Positions 25,046 through 37,974 are shown, counted from the stretch's first letter. The stretch is 64,000 bases of DNA from Aquatica leii (GCA_035610365.1 CM069432.1:5828001-5892000); one strand, 5' to 3'. Notes: generated from the letters alone by a model not told the origin. Made by a program: numbers and translations.

Positions 25046-26194
25046 TTCTGTAGTGTATCTTATTTAGATTGCAATTTTCATTTTATTATTTACACCTTTT
25101 TATAATTATTTCATTATTTGTATGTAAAATAACACGAGGTTTTTAAAAACTCATTAAATGTGTAAAAATAATATATAATATAACATTTATTATTAATCGA
25201 TTTGAATTGTATTGGATTCAGTTTTTTTACTGTTGCTCTGCTTAAATAATAATTTTCTTATTTTAAAAATTAATTAATAGCTCGTACATAATTTTCAAAA
25301 ATAAAAAATAACGTTTAACGCTAATAATCTGTTTATTTTGATGAAAAAACTTATGGTAATTGCAAAATGTGATCAACATAAAATAGGATAATAATAAAAA
25401 CATTGAAAATGAAGAAACTTTATTAGAGAATAAACCTAATCCAATATATTTAACTGAAAAATTTATAATTAATATTCTTTGGAAACTCTATTTAACATAC
25501 TTTCTACAACTAAATATTGTAATTTAATACTAAATAATAGAGATTTCTAGCAATTAAGTATGAAAAAGATGTTGAAGCGTTTCTCTGCAGATAATAAAAA
25601 TTTGTGTTGTTAATGACTACATTATAACACCTAAACAATATTTAAGAGGATAAGTATAAGAACAATTTTTTCAACAAAGAAAACTAGCAATAATTTACGC
25701 ATCAAAAACATTTTTAAACTTTGTGTTACGAAATCGTTACGTGTAATGATAAATTTACTATTTGTGTTATTTTTTAAATTAATTCATTCGTCAAAACGTG
25801 ATATATTCGTAAACATAACTATAGAGCAATTTGTAGATTAAAAAAATTTAGAATACAGAAAATTCTGCCTTTCTTTAACCAAGTTCTTTAATTTCTACAC
25901 AACACACGAATACAATTTAAAGTTTACGCGTCGATTACCGGTAATATACTGTCTATTTAAATTTTCTAAAGAATTTGATTCTAAGGGCCGCTTATCTTTA
26001 AATACGTTAACACGCGATAGGTAAAAACAAGGTGTTGTATAAAAGGTTATACATTGATAACCTATCAATATCTGACTACAAATTCTGTTACTAAAAATGT
26101 GCAATTACTAATCAATTTATACACTTACAAAAAAAAACTTTATTTATACAATTAGTATACATTTACTTATTTTAGTACAAACATTACCTAAAAG

Positions 26195-26825
26195 CAGTTT
26201 TTTGTTTGCTCAATATCTACTTGATTACAATCTTTACAATTAATTTTATATATTTCCGGTTTATTTTGCGTTTTTATTAAGTTTTTAAGATTCGCCAACA
26301 AACTGTTGCTAAAACATGTGACTACTCTAAAATCTAATTTTAAAAATATTTGAAAACAATTTCTAATATATGCAGGATAATTTGATAATCTTACATATTT
26401 CTTATTTATTTTCTATTGCATCGTATGTATCTAAAATAATTGTATAATTTTTAAACTTGTGTTGTTTACGATTTTATTGTTGAAACAATTTCTTTAATAA
26501 ACCAAAGTTCTTTGGCAAAATTTTGTTTTGATAAAGAAAATATCAATAATACATAACACAATGGTTAGAATCGTTTGTGATATACTTCTCAGTGCTAGTG
26601 TCTTTACATAAATATAATTTCTATTTTGCAGTTGTTATTTATTACAAGAGTATCTAGAAACAGTAATTTGTCTCAATTTTTACTGCATAGGTAAATTTAA
26701 ACGTAAGGAATTTTAAATTTAAAATGTCAACAAGCTTTGGTATTGATGATAGCAAACACATCATCTACATATCTTAGCAAAACTATAAGAAAGTTTCTCA
26801 ATCTGATTCTAACCAATTTTCAAAT
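26195..26825 (-). pseudogene. PLE fragment, minus strand, unit 6
   Basis: YVDD at 26771-26760, then decayed RT and an endonuclease remnant at about 26,320-26,205. No long open stretch. Confidence 0.7.
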
Positions 26826-27965
26826 TTTCTATTAAATATGTACAATAAACGGGATTAAGCGTTCCTGTGTATAAAATTACCCGTTAATTTCAAAAGTTTT
26901 CTACATAGTTCTGTTAATTTTATTAGATATTCTACATTTTTTATGTTTAAATCGTGCAATAACGTATCTCGCAAATATTAAATGAAATAAACAAAGCTAT
27001 ATCTTCTTTAAAATTTTCAAATTTATTAACTTCTAAACAATTTAATATAGAATTAAAATATAACTTGAAATTTAAAAAAAATTCTATAGACCAAGTCATA
27101 GTCGGCATTTGAAGTAGAAATAGAGAACAAGTTGCTATTCGTAGATACTTGCAATAAGGAACAACAGTAAATTAGAAATAGATATTTATCGTAAGGACAA
27201 TAATACTAAAAGGTTTATAATAAATAATTCTTTAAAACGTAAACTTGCAATTTTTAATTTTTTGTTTCATAGATTGTTAAATTTTTCTTTATCAAAACTA
27301 AATCATAAAAAAAAACTTCTGTTTATTAAAGAAATTAAAGTGTACAATTATTTTAACAATTAAATTATAAACAAGATAATGAGGAAACTTATGTTCAAAA
27401 ATTATATAATAAATGTAATTGCTTGAGGTACATTCGATAAAAAATAGATACGAAATACGTTAAATTACCAAAATTATCTCGTATTAACCAGAAAAATTTT
27501 TAGAATTCGATTTTAGAGTAGTCGCATACTTTAATAACAGTTTACAAGGTTTATTGGGCAACCCTAAAAACTTCATTGAAATGCAAAAGAAACAGGGAAT
27601 ACATAAAATTATTTGTATAGATTGTAATTAAGTATATGTAGAAAAAACAAGAAAACATGTCAAAATTCGTTTATGTGGCTCATATTAAATTTAGAAAAAT
27701 TTAGTGTTGCCATACGTATGCTTAAGAATAAACATAGTGTAAGAAAAAATTTAGGCATAAAAAACATTAAACATTTGTTTAATTAAACAACTAAACAACA
27801 AGAATTACTTACAAATTAAAAAAAAATTATTAATAAATACTGATAATATTATGAATTTCTTAACAAATTCGGTTTTAGAAGTGTTACGAAGCATAAATCT
27901 CAATAGTTTAAAAAAGCTAGTTTTTAAACATTTGTTTAGTATTCTTGTCGCTGATGATGGTAACT
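26825..27965 (+). pseudogene. PLE fragment, plus strand, unit 6
   Basis: GIY-YIG remnant 27503-27688. A stop replaces glutamine in CIDCN(Q)VYVEKTRKH, and the same stop is found in unit 7, so these two copies share a recent ancestor or were homogenised. CTGATGATGG near 27,952. Confidence 0.72.
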
Positions 27966-29024
27966 TCCTGTAGTGTATCTTATTTACATTGCAATTTTCA
28001 TTTTATCATTTCCACTTTTTTATGATTATTTCATTATTTGTATGTAAAATAATCGAGGTTTTTAAAAACTCAATAAATGTGTACAAATAATATATAATAT
28101 AACATTTATTATTAATCGATTTAAATTGTATTGGATTTAGTTTTTTACTGTTGTTCTGTTTAATTAAGAATTCTTTTTTTTTAAATTAATGAATAGCTCT
28201 TACATAATTTTCAAAATAAAAAAATAACGTTTAACGCTAATAATCTGTTTATTTTGGTGAAAAAACTTATGGCAATTGCAAAATGTGATCAACATAAAAT
28301 AGGATAATAATAAAAACATTGAAAATTAAGAAATTTTACTAGAGAATAAAATTAATCCAATATCTTTAACTGAAAAATTTATAATTAATATTCTTTAGTA
28401 TTTCTATTTAACATACCTTTTACAACTAAATGTTGTAATTTAATAGTAAATAATGGAGATTTCTAGCAATTAAGTATGAAAAAGATGTTGAAGCGTTTCT
28501 TTGTAGATAATAAAAATTTGTGTTGTTGATGACTACATTATAACACCTAAACAATATTTAACAGGATAAGTATAAGAACAATTTTTTCAACAAAAAAAAC
28601 TAGCAATAATTTACGCATCAAAAACATTTTTAAAATTTTTATTAATAAATCGTTACGTGTAATGATAAATTTACTATTTGTGTTATTTTTTAAATTAATT
28701 TATTCGTCAAAACGTGATATATTCGTAAACATGACTATAGAGCAATTTGTAGATTGAAAAAATTTAGTATACAGAAAATTCTACCTTTCTTTAACCAAGT
28801 TCTTTAATTTCTACACAACACACGAATACAATTTGAAGTTTACGCGTCGATTACCGGTAATATACTGTCTATTTAAATTTTCTAAAGAATTTGATTCTAA
28901 GGGCCGCTTATCTTTAAATACGTTAACACGCGATAGGTAAAAACAATTTATGCACTTACAAGAAAAAACTTTTTTTATACAATTAGTATACATTTACTTA
29001 TTTTAGTACAAACATTACCTAAAA

Positions 29025-29660
29025 CCAGTTTTTTGTTTGCCCAATATATACTTGATTACAATCTTTACAATTAATTTGATATATTTCCGGTTTATTTTGC
29101 ATTTTTATTAAGTTTTTAAGATTCGCCAACAAACTGTTATTAAAACATGTGACTACTCTACAAACTAATTTTAAAAATATTTGAAAACAATCTCTAATAT
29201 ATGCAGGATAATTTCATAATCTAACATATTTCTTATCTGTTTTCTATTGTATCGTATGTATCTCAAATAATTGTATAATTTTTAAACTTGTGTTGTTTAC
29301 GATTTCATTGTTAAAACAATTTCTTTAATAAACCAAAGTTTTTTGGCAAAATTTTGTTTTGATAAAAAAAAATTTAATAATACATAATACAATGGTTAGA
29401 ATCGTTTGTGATAAACTTCTCAGTGCTAGTGTCTTTACATAAATATAATTTCTAATTTGCAGTTGTTATTTATTACAAGAGTATCTAGAAACAGTAATTT
29501 GTTCTCCATTTTTACTGCATAGGTAAATATAAACGTAAGGAATTTTAAATTTAAAATGTCAACAAGCTTTGGTATTGATGATAGCAAACACATCATCTAC
29601 ATATCTTAGCAAAACTATAGAAACGTTTTCTCAATCTGATTCTAACCCATTTTCAAATTT
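29025..29660 (-). pseudogene. PLE fragment, minus strand, unit 7
   Basis: YVDD at 29603-29592, degraded RT downstream, endonuclease remnant at about 29,150-29,035. Last minus-strand copy: the array ends before an eighth endonuclease would begin. Confidence 0.7.
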
Positions 29661-30790
29661 TCTATTAAATATGTACAATAAACGGGATTAAGCGTTCCTG
29701 TGTATAAAATTACCCGTTAATTTCAAAAGTTTTCTACATAGTTCTGTTAATTTTATTAGATATTCTTCATTTTTTATGTTTAAATCGTGCAATAACGTAT
29801 CACACAAATATTAAATGAAATAAACAAAGCTATATCTTCATTAAAATTTTCAAATTTATTAACTTCTAAACAATTTAATAAAGAATTAAAATATAACTTG
29901 AAATTTAAAAAAAATTCTATAGACAAAGTCGTAGTCGGCATTTGAAGTAGAAATAGAGAACAAGTTGCTATTCCTAGATACTAGATAGGTATTAGAATAA
30001 AAATATATATTTATTGTAAGGACAATATTACTAATAGGTTTATAGGAAATAATTCTTTAAAACGCAAACTTGCAACTTTTAATTTTTTGGTTCATAGATT
30101 GTTAAATTTTTCTTTATCAAAATTAAAATAATAACAAAAAACTTCGATTTATTAAAGAAATTACAGTGTTCAGTTATTTTAACAATTAAATTATAAACAA
30201 GATAATGAGAAAATTTATGTTCAAAAATTATACAATAAATTTAATTACTTGAGGTACATACGATAAAAAATAGATACGAAATACGTTAAATTACCAAAAT
30301 TATCTTGCATTAACCAGAAAAATTTTGAAATTAGATTTTAGAGTAGTCACAATCTTTAATGACAGTTTACAAGGTTTATTAGGCAACCCTAAAAACTCGG
30401 TAGAGATGCAAGAGAAACAGGGAATACATAACATTATTTGTATAGATTGTAATTAAGTATATATAGAAAAAACAAAAAAACATGTCAAAATTCGTTTATG
30501 TGGCTCATATTAAGTTTAGAAAAATCTAGTGTTGCCACACGTATGATTGAGAATAAACATAGTATAAGAAAAAATTTAGACAGAAAAAAACATTAAACAT
30601 TTGTTTAATTAAACAACTAAACAACAAGAATTACTTACAAATTAAAAAAAAATTATTAATAAATACTGATACTATTATAAATTTCTTAACAAATTCGGTT
30701 TTAGAAGTGTTACAAAGCATGAATCTCAATAGTTTAAAAAAGCTAGTTTTTAAACATTTGTTTAGTATTCTTGTCGCTGATGATGGTAAC
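29660..30790 (+). pseudogene. PLE fragment, plus strand, unit 7
   Basis: GIY-YIG remnant 30325-30513 carrying the same internal TAA as unit 6 (CIDCN-stop-VYIEKTKKH). The RT tail near 29,990 has a local rearrangement (a CTAGATA duplication-like patch) not seen in other units. CTGATGATGG near 30,777. Confidence 0.72.
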
Positions 30791-31905
30791 TTCCTGTAGT
30801 GTATCTTATTTAGATTGCAATTTTCATTTTATTATTTCCACTTTTTTATGATTATTTCATTATTTGTATGTAAAATAACACGAGGTTTTTAAAAACTCAA
30901 TAAATATATAATATAACATTTATTATTAATCGATTTAAAAGTTTGTTACTGTTGCTCTGTTTAAATACGAATTTTCTTATTTTAAAAATTAATGAATAGC
31001 TCGTACATAATTTTCAAAAATAAAAAATAACGTTTAACGCTAATAATCTGTTTATTTTGGTAAAAAAACTTATGGCAATTGCAAAATGTGATCAACATAA
31101 AATAGGATAATAATAAAAACATTGAAAATTAAGAAATTTTACTAGAGAATAAAATTAATCCAATATATTTAACTGAAAAATTTATAATTAATATTCTTTG
31201 GTAACTCTATTTAACATACTTTTTACAACTAAATATTGTATTTTAATAATAAATAATGGAGATTTCTAGCAATGAAGTATAAAAAAGATGTTGAAGCGTT
31301 TCCCTGTAGATAATAAAAATTTTTGTTGTTGATGACAACACCTAAACAATATTTAACAAGATAAGTATAAGAACAATTTTTTCAACAAAAAAAAACTAGC
31401 AATAATTTATGCATCAAAAACATTTTTAAACTTTTTGTTAATAAATTGTTACGTGTAATGATAAATTTACTATTTGTGTTATTTTTTAAATTAATCCATT
31501 CGTCAAAACGCGATATGTTCGTAAACATAACTATAGAGCAATTTGTAGATTAAAAAAATTTAGAATACAATAATTACAATAGAAAATCCTACCTTTGTTT
31601 AATGAAGTTCTTTAATTTCCACACAACACACGAATACAATTTGAAGTTTACGCGTCGATTACCGGTAATATACTGTCTATTTAAATTTTCTAAAGAATTT
31701 GATTCTAAGGGCCGCTTATCTTTAAATACGTTAACACGCGATAGGTAAAAACAAGGTGTTGTATAAAAGGTTATACGTTGATAACCTATCAATATCTGAC
31801 TACAAATTCTGTTACTAAAAATCTGCGATTACTAATAAATTTATACACTTACAAAAAAAAACTTTTTTTATACAGTTAGTATACATATACTTATTTTAGC
31901 CTAAA

Positions 31906-34380
31906 ATGAAAATGAAAATGTACTTGTAATAATAATAATAAAGTTTTCAGTAAATACCCGTAGTAAGTATTTTCTTGAAGTTGTATTCATGTTTTAACAT
32001 AAAATTATTTAATGTTATACAAAAACATTTACGCAAAAAATCAAAACATTATATTTACTTTACCTAAGCAAACTAATTGTTGTAAAAACTTAAACAATAA
32101 TCTTATTAAGTTATTTTGTTATTAACTTATTGTAAAAGAAAACAAAAGTAATTAATTAACGTTTTAACTGTAGTTAAAAAACGTATTTTAAGAATCTTTT
32201 ATATTTATAATTTGTATATCAAAAACCAGTCAAATTATTGAAACGCAAATTTTATATTTTTTTATAATTTTACATAATTTATTTTTTATAAATTAAACAA
32301 ACTTTACGATTACAGTATACAAAATTTATTAAATAATTAGCAACTGGACTACAATTTTACACTTTTAAGTATGAAAAAAAAATTATGTAAAAGTCATTTA
32401 GGATATTAAAACGCGTATTATTTTGATGTATTATATTCGTTACCTCTTAACTTGTTTGCTTTTCATCAGTACAATGCTTTGTATATTTGTACGAAAGGTA
32501 TGATACATGTTTACTTTATTATTTCATCTTTATACAAAATTTCGAAAAACCTGCTACATACATTAAATTTCTACGTAACATTAAAATAAAGAAACAAAAA
32601 ACCTTTTATTTTAAAATTGTATAAAATTTAATACAAAATTATGCTATGTTGCAGTACATTACTTTTTAACAAATATCGTAAAATTGACTATGAATTCAAT
32701 TGTGATTAGGAAAATATATAAAATGCTAATACCGCTAATTAATTTCTAGAGTAAACACACAAAGTGTTGTTTAATAAACGTGTCCGCGTGTAATAAAAAT
32801 TAATTAAAAACATGTATTTTGTAATGATATAAACACTAATTATTAATTAATTTAAAATTTGTTACAATAGGATATGCAGTATACAAAAGAATATTCAACG
32901 TTATTAGTGTGCAACGAAACTTTTCTTTTCGTACTTTTATCGATGTCTCCATATTAAAACTTACATTAAAATACAAAATCTTTTGTACAAAATTCAAAAG
33001 CAAAGTGGAAAAGTTTTAATTAAACATAGTTCTTTATGCCACTACAAAAAGAATGTGTTTTAATTATTTTTTTTAAACTTACGTGGCTATCACAAAATCC
33101 TAATGCAAGTATTTTGAAAGGTAACAAACGCCATTAACGTGCAAAAATTAATGGGTCGTCCTAAATAAACTTCTTTTTGTTGTTTTAAGTGTTAGTGTGT
33201 TAATTTAGAGCAGATTTCTTTCACTAATTAAGTTATTTACTAACAATTTTTTTTTGAAAAACTAACAAACGCACAAACTTTTGAACTTTAAGCAACATCG
33301 AACGTAAGCTCGGTACCAATTTCGTTATTTTTTACACAAACAAAAAATACAAAAAACCTTCTTTAAAACAACACGGAAATAAATTATACATGTAATTAAA
33401 ACATATTCACAAAAGAAGTAAAAACGCTGTCTATAAACATACATTTACTTAACCGTATTTAAACTAGCCCAAAGCATTTAAAAAATTTTTATGCATTAAA
33501 ATGTTTTTGTTGTAAATTAATAATTAGAAACGTAGAAACATTTTTATTATTTACAATGTTAAAACGGTAAGATACTTATCAAAATTTATGTATGAAAAAA
33601 CTATTCAAAAAAGTGTCTTCGTTTAGAAATTTAAAGTAGTCGAAACCGTTATTGAAATTATGCAGTCGATAATGAGATCATTGTAAAACGATTTTTTGTA
33701 TAATTTATAAATTTAATTCAATCTTTTTAACTAACAGGTAAGTAAACACCGTCAAATAGTGCAAGTAAGTGAATTACGAGAAATCTGATCTCAAGACATG
33801 TTCCAAAAGGAAGCAAATATTGAACTTACTTCCGTTTCCCAATTTAGTGTGCGCTCAGTAAGTGTATTGCAAGACATCGAATTCATTTCCTTGTTCTCGG
33901 CGATTTGATTTTCAAATTGAAGGGGATGTAATGTGCGCAAGTTTATTTAGTGTATTGTCGTATAAAACAAAATAAAATTCGTTTATGTAATAAAACAGCA
34001 AAAAATTAAAAAAAAAACGCCGACAGTTAGTTTGTATTAACTTTCAGTTTCAAACATTTTTTTTTGTGGGAAAAAGACAGGTGCCAATATTTGATATCAA
34101 ACTACTTATCAAGAATAGCAAATAAATCGCCCGCGTATTTACGATACCAACATCTGTCCGTTGTCAACTTAGTCAGGTGAGGGACGCACGTTTATTACTT
34201 TTTTTTGTTATCAACTGTTAGTTTTTCACTTGATAAATATTAATATAAAAAACGTATTAGAGAAGCGTTAAAAAGCTCTGCGATTCCAAATATGAAAACA
34301 CTTTTAATTAGAAAGCACAACTTTGTGCAATATTTTTTTAACTTGAACCGAATGAAAATAATTATTAGTAAAAAGAAAAT
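31906..34380. other. Long AT-rich stretch, no gene seen
   Basis: Nearly 2.5 kb right of the PLE array with stops in all frames and no tandem period. A strong plus-strand donor-like site (CAG|GTAAGT) occurs near 33,738 and another (CAG|GTGAGG) near 34,176. Neither is tied to a coding frame. Confidence 0.4.
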
Positions 34381-34397
34381 TTAATGTAAACACTCAC

Positions 34398-34600
34398 CCA
34401 ATTTGACCGACCTAACCTCAAAGTGACCTGGACGGAAACAGGACATATCAGGATTGAAGTCGACGGCGACGAACGTTGTGAAAGCGTGAAATGTTTCTAC
34501 TCGGGATGTACTTCACGAAGAACTGAGATACAAAAGTGAGCCGGCGCCCGCCACACCCCAGTATTGTACAGGGCGCCGGCGTCATCCCACCTTTTCAACC
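34398..34600 (-). promoter_or_regulatory. GC-rich island with candidate minus-strand first exon
   Basis: About 220 bp stand out as GC-rich in an AT-rich region. On the minus strand an ATG at 34446 opens MSCFRPGHFEVRSVKLG and reaches a strong splice donor (G|GTGAGTG) at 34398/34397. Upstream, on the 5' side of that ATG, lies a perfect 10-base GC hairpin, GCCGGCGCCC at 34540-34549 and GGGCGCCGGC at 34571-34580. This looks like a promoter, 5' leader and short first exon of a host gene running left, but no second exon is recognised in the window. Confidence 0.35.
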
Positions 34601-35858
34601 CTGTTCTCAAATATCCATAACTAGCTTTTAGAAGGTAAATCATGCTAGTGCCATATGTTCAAATTATTTCAATAAATGGGATAAACGTTTTTTTCTATTA
34701 TAACGTCAAAATAACGGCACAACATTTTTTATATTAAAGATACAACTATAGCAAGCAAATTAAAATTATTTTTATTTCATATTTTTTAGTACAATAATTT
34801 GCAAAAAAAAACTTTCACGTTAGATATACATATAGTAAAAGCATTTCAATAAATTATTCTCAAAAAATTTATCAATGCAATAAAGAGTATTTAAAAACTA
34901 GAAAACAGAGTTTTTTTTAATTAATTTTTTAACAATTGCTAAGTTACTTAAATTTATACTCTGCTTATTTAATTAAAAAAATTGTATTTAATAACTTAGT
35001 TGTTGACATTTAAACGTTAAAACAGAATAAACGTAATTCTTTGAAAACATTGTTTGTTAGGTTAAAATTTAGAAGAAAGTAGGTACACGCATGCAGTTTT
35101 TGCATAATTTGTAGTATTATAAAATATTTTTAGTTTTAAGAATAATAATACTACGATATGTTTTTTTAACAACAAACGACAATTGCATATTTAATAGCTT
35201 TTGTAAATTTACAGTTTCAGTTATTTTTGTAGTTATAATGGTTGTTATTTGCAAAAACAATTATTAGACATGGTTTTTGTGTAAGCTAACAAATTTGGTA
35301 CTAATTTGATTTTTATAATCTAAAAAAAAATTAGTTTCATGACCAAACCCGTTCTTAAAAACCGGTATAAAACAAAGTAACAGGTTTTTTCGCATGCAAA
35401 ATGCAAAATTAAGCAAAAACCAAGAAATGGCAGTTAAAAAAGTTAATAGTCTAAATTAAATTCAGGTTTTGACAATCTTTAGCAGTTTCTGTTAAAATTA
35501 TTTTATTTCAAATTTTTTAGATCATATTGCGTCTAGCAAACTAAAAAGGAAACAAAGAAAAGTAATCGAGCAATGTTTTCCAACAAAAAAGTACATATAA
35601 CCATTAAAAAGTGTTTATTAACACAAGTGATTGATTTTTGAAAATTCTACCAGACGGTTTGTAAAAAAAAAAAGAAAAATATAAGTTGTAACAAACATAC
35701 AGAACACCCTTAACCAAACGTAACCTACATTACACAGTCGAAGAAGCATCTCTTGTTTACAACTTAAACCACCCACGACAGATGGCAACAAAGCTGTCAC
35801 TCGTACATCAAAAAACTAGACTAAGTATACCTAAACCAAATAGATTTAATTAAACGAC
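34601..35858. other. AT-rich DNA with a short dispersed repeat
   Basis: Non-coding apart from 35709-35753, which is nearly repeated at 41118-41163 on the other side of the 10-bp satellite. The rest shows no feature. Confidence 0.4.
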
Positions 35859-36590
35859 AGTTTAGTTCAGTACAGTTCACTTGAGTTCAGTTGAGCTTAG
35901 TTTAGTTTATTTTATTTTAGTTTAATTTAGTTCGGTTTGGTTCAGTTTAGCTCACTTTAGTTTAGTTTAGTTCAGTTTAGCGCAGTTTAGCTCAGTTTAG
36001 TTCAGTTTAGTTCAGTTTAGTTCAGTTTAGTTCAGTTTAGTTCAGTTTAGTTTAGTTTAGTTCAGTTTAGTTCAGTTTAGTTCAGTTTAGTTCAGTTTAG
36101 TTCAGTTTAGTTCAGTTTAGTTCAGTTTAGTTCAGTTTAGTTCAGTTTAGTTTAGCTTAGTTCAGTTTAGTTCAGTTTAGTTCAGTTTAGTTCAGTTTAG
36201 TTCAGTTTAGACCAGTTTAGTTCAGTTTAGTTTAGTTTAGCTCAGTTTAGTTCATTTTAGTTTAGTTTAGTTCAGTTTAGTTCAATTTAGTTCAGTTTGG
36301 TTCAGTTTAGTTCAGTTTAGTTCAGTTTAGTTCAGTTTAGTTCAGTTTAGTTCAGTTTAGTTTAGTTTAGTTCAGTTTAGTTCAGTTTAGTTCAGTTTAG
36401 TTCAGTTTAGTTCAGTTTAGTTCAGTTTAGTTCAGTTTAGTTCAGTTTAGTTCAGTTAGTTCAGTTTAGTTCAGTTTAGTTCAGTTTAGTTCATTTTAAT
36501 TCTGTTTCGTTTGGTTTAGTTTAGTTTAGATCAAATTTAGTTCAGTTTAGTTCACATTAATTCAGTTTAGTTCACTTGAATTCAGTTTAC
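35859..36590 (+). repeat. 10-bp satellite block 1, TTTAGTTCAG
   Basis: About 70 tandem copies of the decamer TTTAGTTCAG, with variants such as TTTAGTTTAG, TTTAGCTCAG and TTCGGTTTGG concentrated at both edges. The period is 10 bp; one 9-bp unit near 36,456 shifts the phase. It is not a known insect telomere repeat such as TTAGG or TCAGG, though each unit contains TTAG and TCAG words. Confidence 0.95.
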
Positions 36591-37974
36591 TTGTAATGAT
36601 TCGACATCGGACCCTGTAATGGCAACAAAATTGGTCAGCAATTCTGCAATTAGTACGCAGGGACTTTGTTTGTAGTTTACTCCACCAAGGACAAAACGCG
36701 CGGCATTCTCCTCTTTAGGCGCAGTCAAGCAAGACAAAATCGGCTATAAAACTCGCTGCGCCAGTTTCACAGGCACCTGTTTTCCAAGATCCGACTTCGA
36801 GACTTGTTTTCCGAGATGTATCTCTAGGACCTCCTTTCTGAGACCCGTCTTTGCTAAAGTTTTTTCCGAGATCCTATCACTAAAATCGCTTACATACATG
36901 AAACTCCAAATAACATTGACAACCGTTCATACCTGGATTATTCTAATTTTTGACATCTGGTGCTACACCGATGTATTTAATTTTACCAGCATCACCTCAT
37001 CTAAATCATTCATCTACATCACGATTGGTATTCAGTAAGTTTTTATTATTTATACCTGTTTGTGTCTTTGTTCATTTGTTGGCGGTAGCGTAAACTCCTA
37101 GGTATTGGTCTGGTCGGACGTGTTTCTCCCGGGAGTACGACATGTAGTAATTTCAATCCCCCAAGTGTTAACTGAAGCCCGTCGGCGAAGTCCAGATGAC
37201 TTGGGACAACTCCCTGATTTAAGCAATCAACTAACATAAACGAATACGCAACGAGATTTGTGAAGTTTGCTACCGGTACGTGTTCAAAATAGTTAAGCAC
37301 TTTTAAAATAATTTGCTTGCTCACGCGCCTTTATTGCAGTCATCACAATGTATTGCATGATCCAACGTCCTTGAGTATTTCCTTTAATTAGTCCCATAAT
37401 TACATTCATTCACTGATTTAGTTTCACTCAATTAAAAGTTGTCAAGAAGTGTCCCCTACATCGATTAAGACCAGTAAGCAAGATCCAACTACCGTATTTT
37501 AATTACGCCAATCACTGATACCGTAATTACACAAACATGCAGGATCAACAATCGCCGATTAAAAAGAATAAAGTTGCTGTCTTTACCTGCAATATCGAAA
37601 ATCCTGAACACCCGTTAATCAATATTTATTTACAGTAAAACTACCGGAATACATATAAGATAAAAAAACATTTGTGGGTTAAACAGGTATTAGACGCTAT
37701 CTATTCTGTTTTAGATGTTGACACCTGGTGCAAAATTTTACCACCGTTAGCAAAACTAGTGGAACTGAACTGAACTGTAAATAAATAAACAAATATACAT
37801 CTCCGAACGATTTTTTTTACGGAAGCCTGCAATTTTATATTTAATTTATTAGTTAACTTTAAGTTGTAAATTACATTTTATTAGAACATTACAAAGATTA
37901 CGTTGGGGTGTATGTTATTAAATTTTGTCTTCTAGCTACCCGAGGCAGAAACATGAAGTAGTTGTTACATAGTT
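36591..37974. other. Unique spacer between satellite blocks
   Basis: A 1.38-kb island of ordinary composition. It contains a 92-codon minus-strand open stretch (37324-37046, GTG start, no recognised family). It also has two similar words, GACATCTGGTGC near 36,952 and GACACCTGGTGC near 37,719, both followed by TTTTACC, which may be remains of a paired LTR/primer-site region. A tiny inverted remnant of the satellite (GAACTGAACTGAACTG) lies near 37,762. Confidence 0.4.

Larger units (their letters stand above)
11640..31905. repeat. 20-kb tandem array of seven head-to-head PLE units
   Basis: The same 2.8-2.92-kb sequence recurs seven times in direct orientation. Stop codons of the plus-strand GIY-YIG remnant fall at 13338, 16141, 19053, 21849, 24769, 27688 and 30513, giving spacings of 2803, 2912, 2796, 2920, 2919 and 2825. 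Within each unit a minus-strand PLE piece (RT motif YVDD, then GIY-YIG leftward) and a plus-strand PLE piece (RT tail, then GIY-YIG rightward) share a common middle, so their 5' sides face each other. About 1.2 kb of non-coding DNA joins one unit to the next. Homology stops abruptly near 31,900. Tandem and inverted arrangements are known for Penelope-like elements, but here the inverted pair itself has been amplified as a satellite. Confidence 0.88.

Noticed and set aside
32460-32500. Hammerhead core on the minus strand (CTGATGA near 32,470)
   Set aside because: Nothing around it pairs as the required stems and no GAAA follows at a suitable distance.
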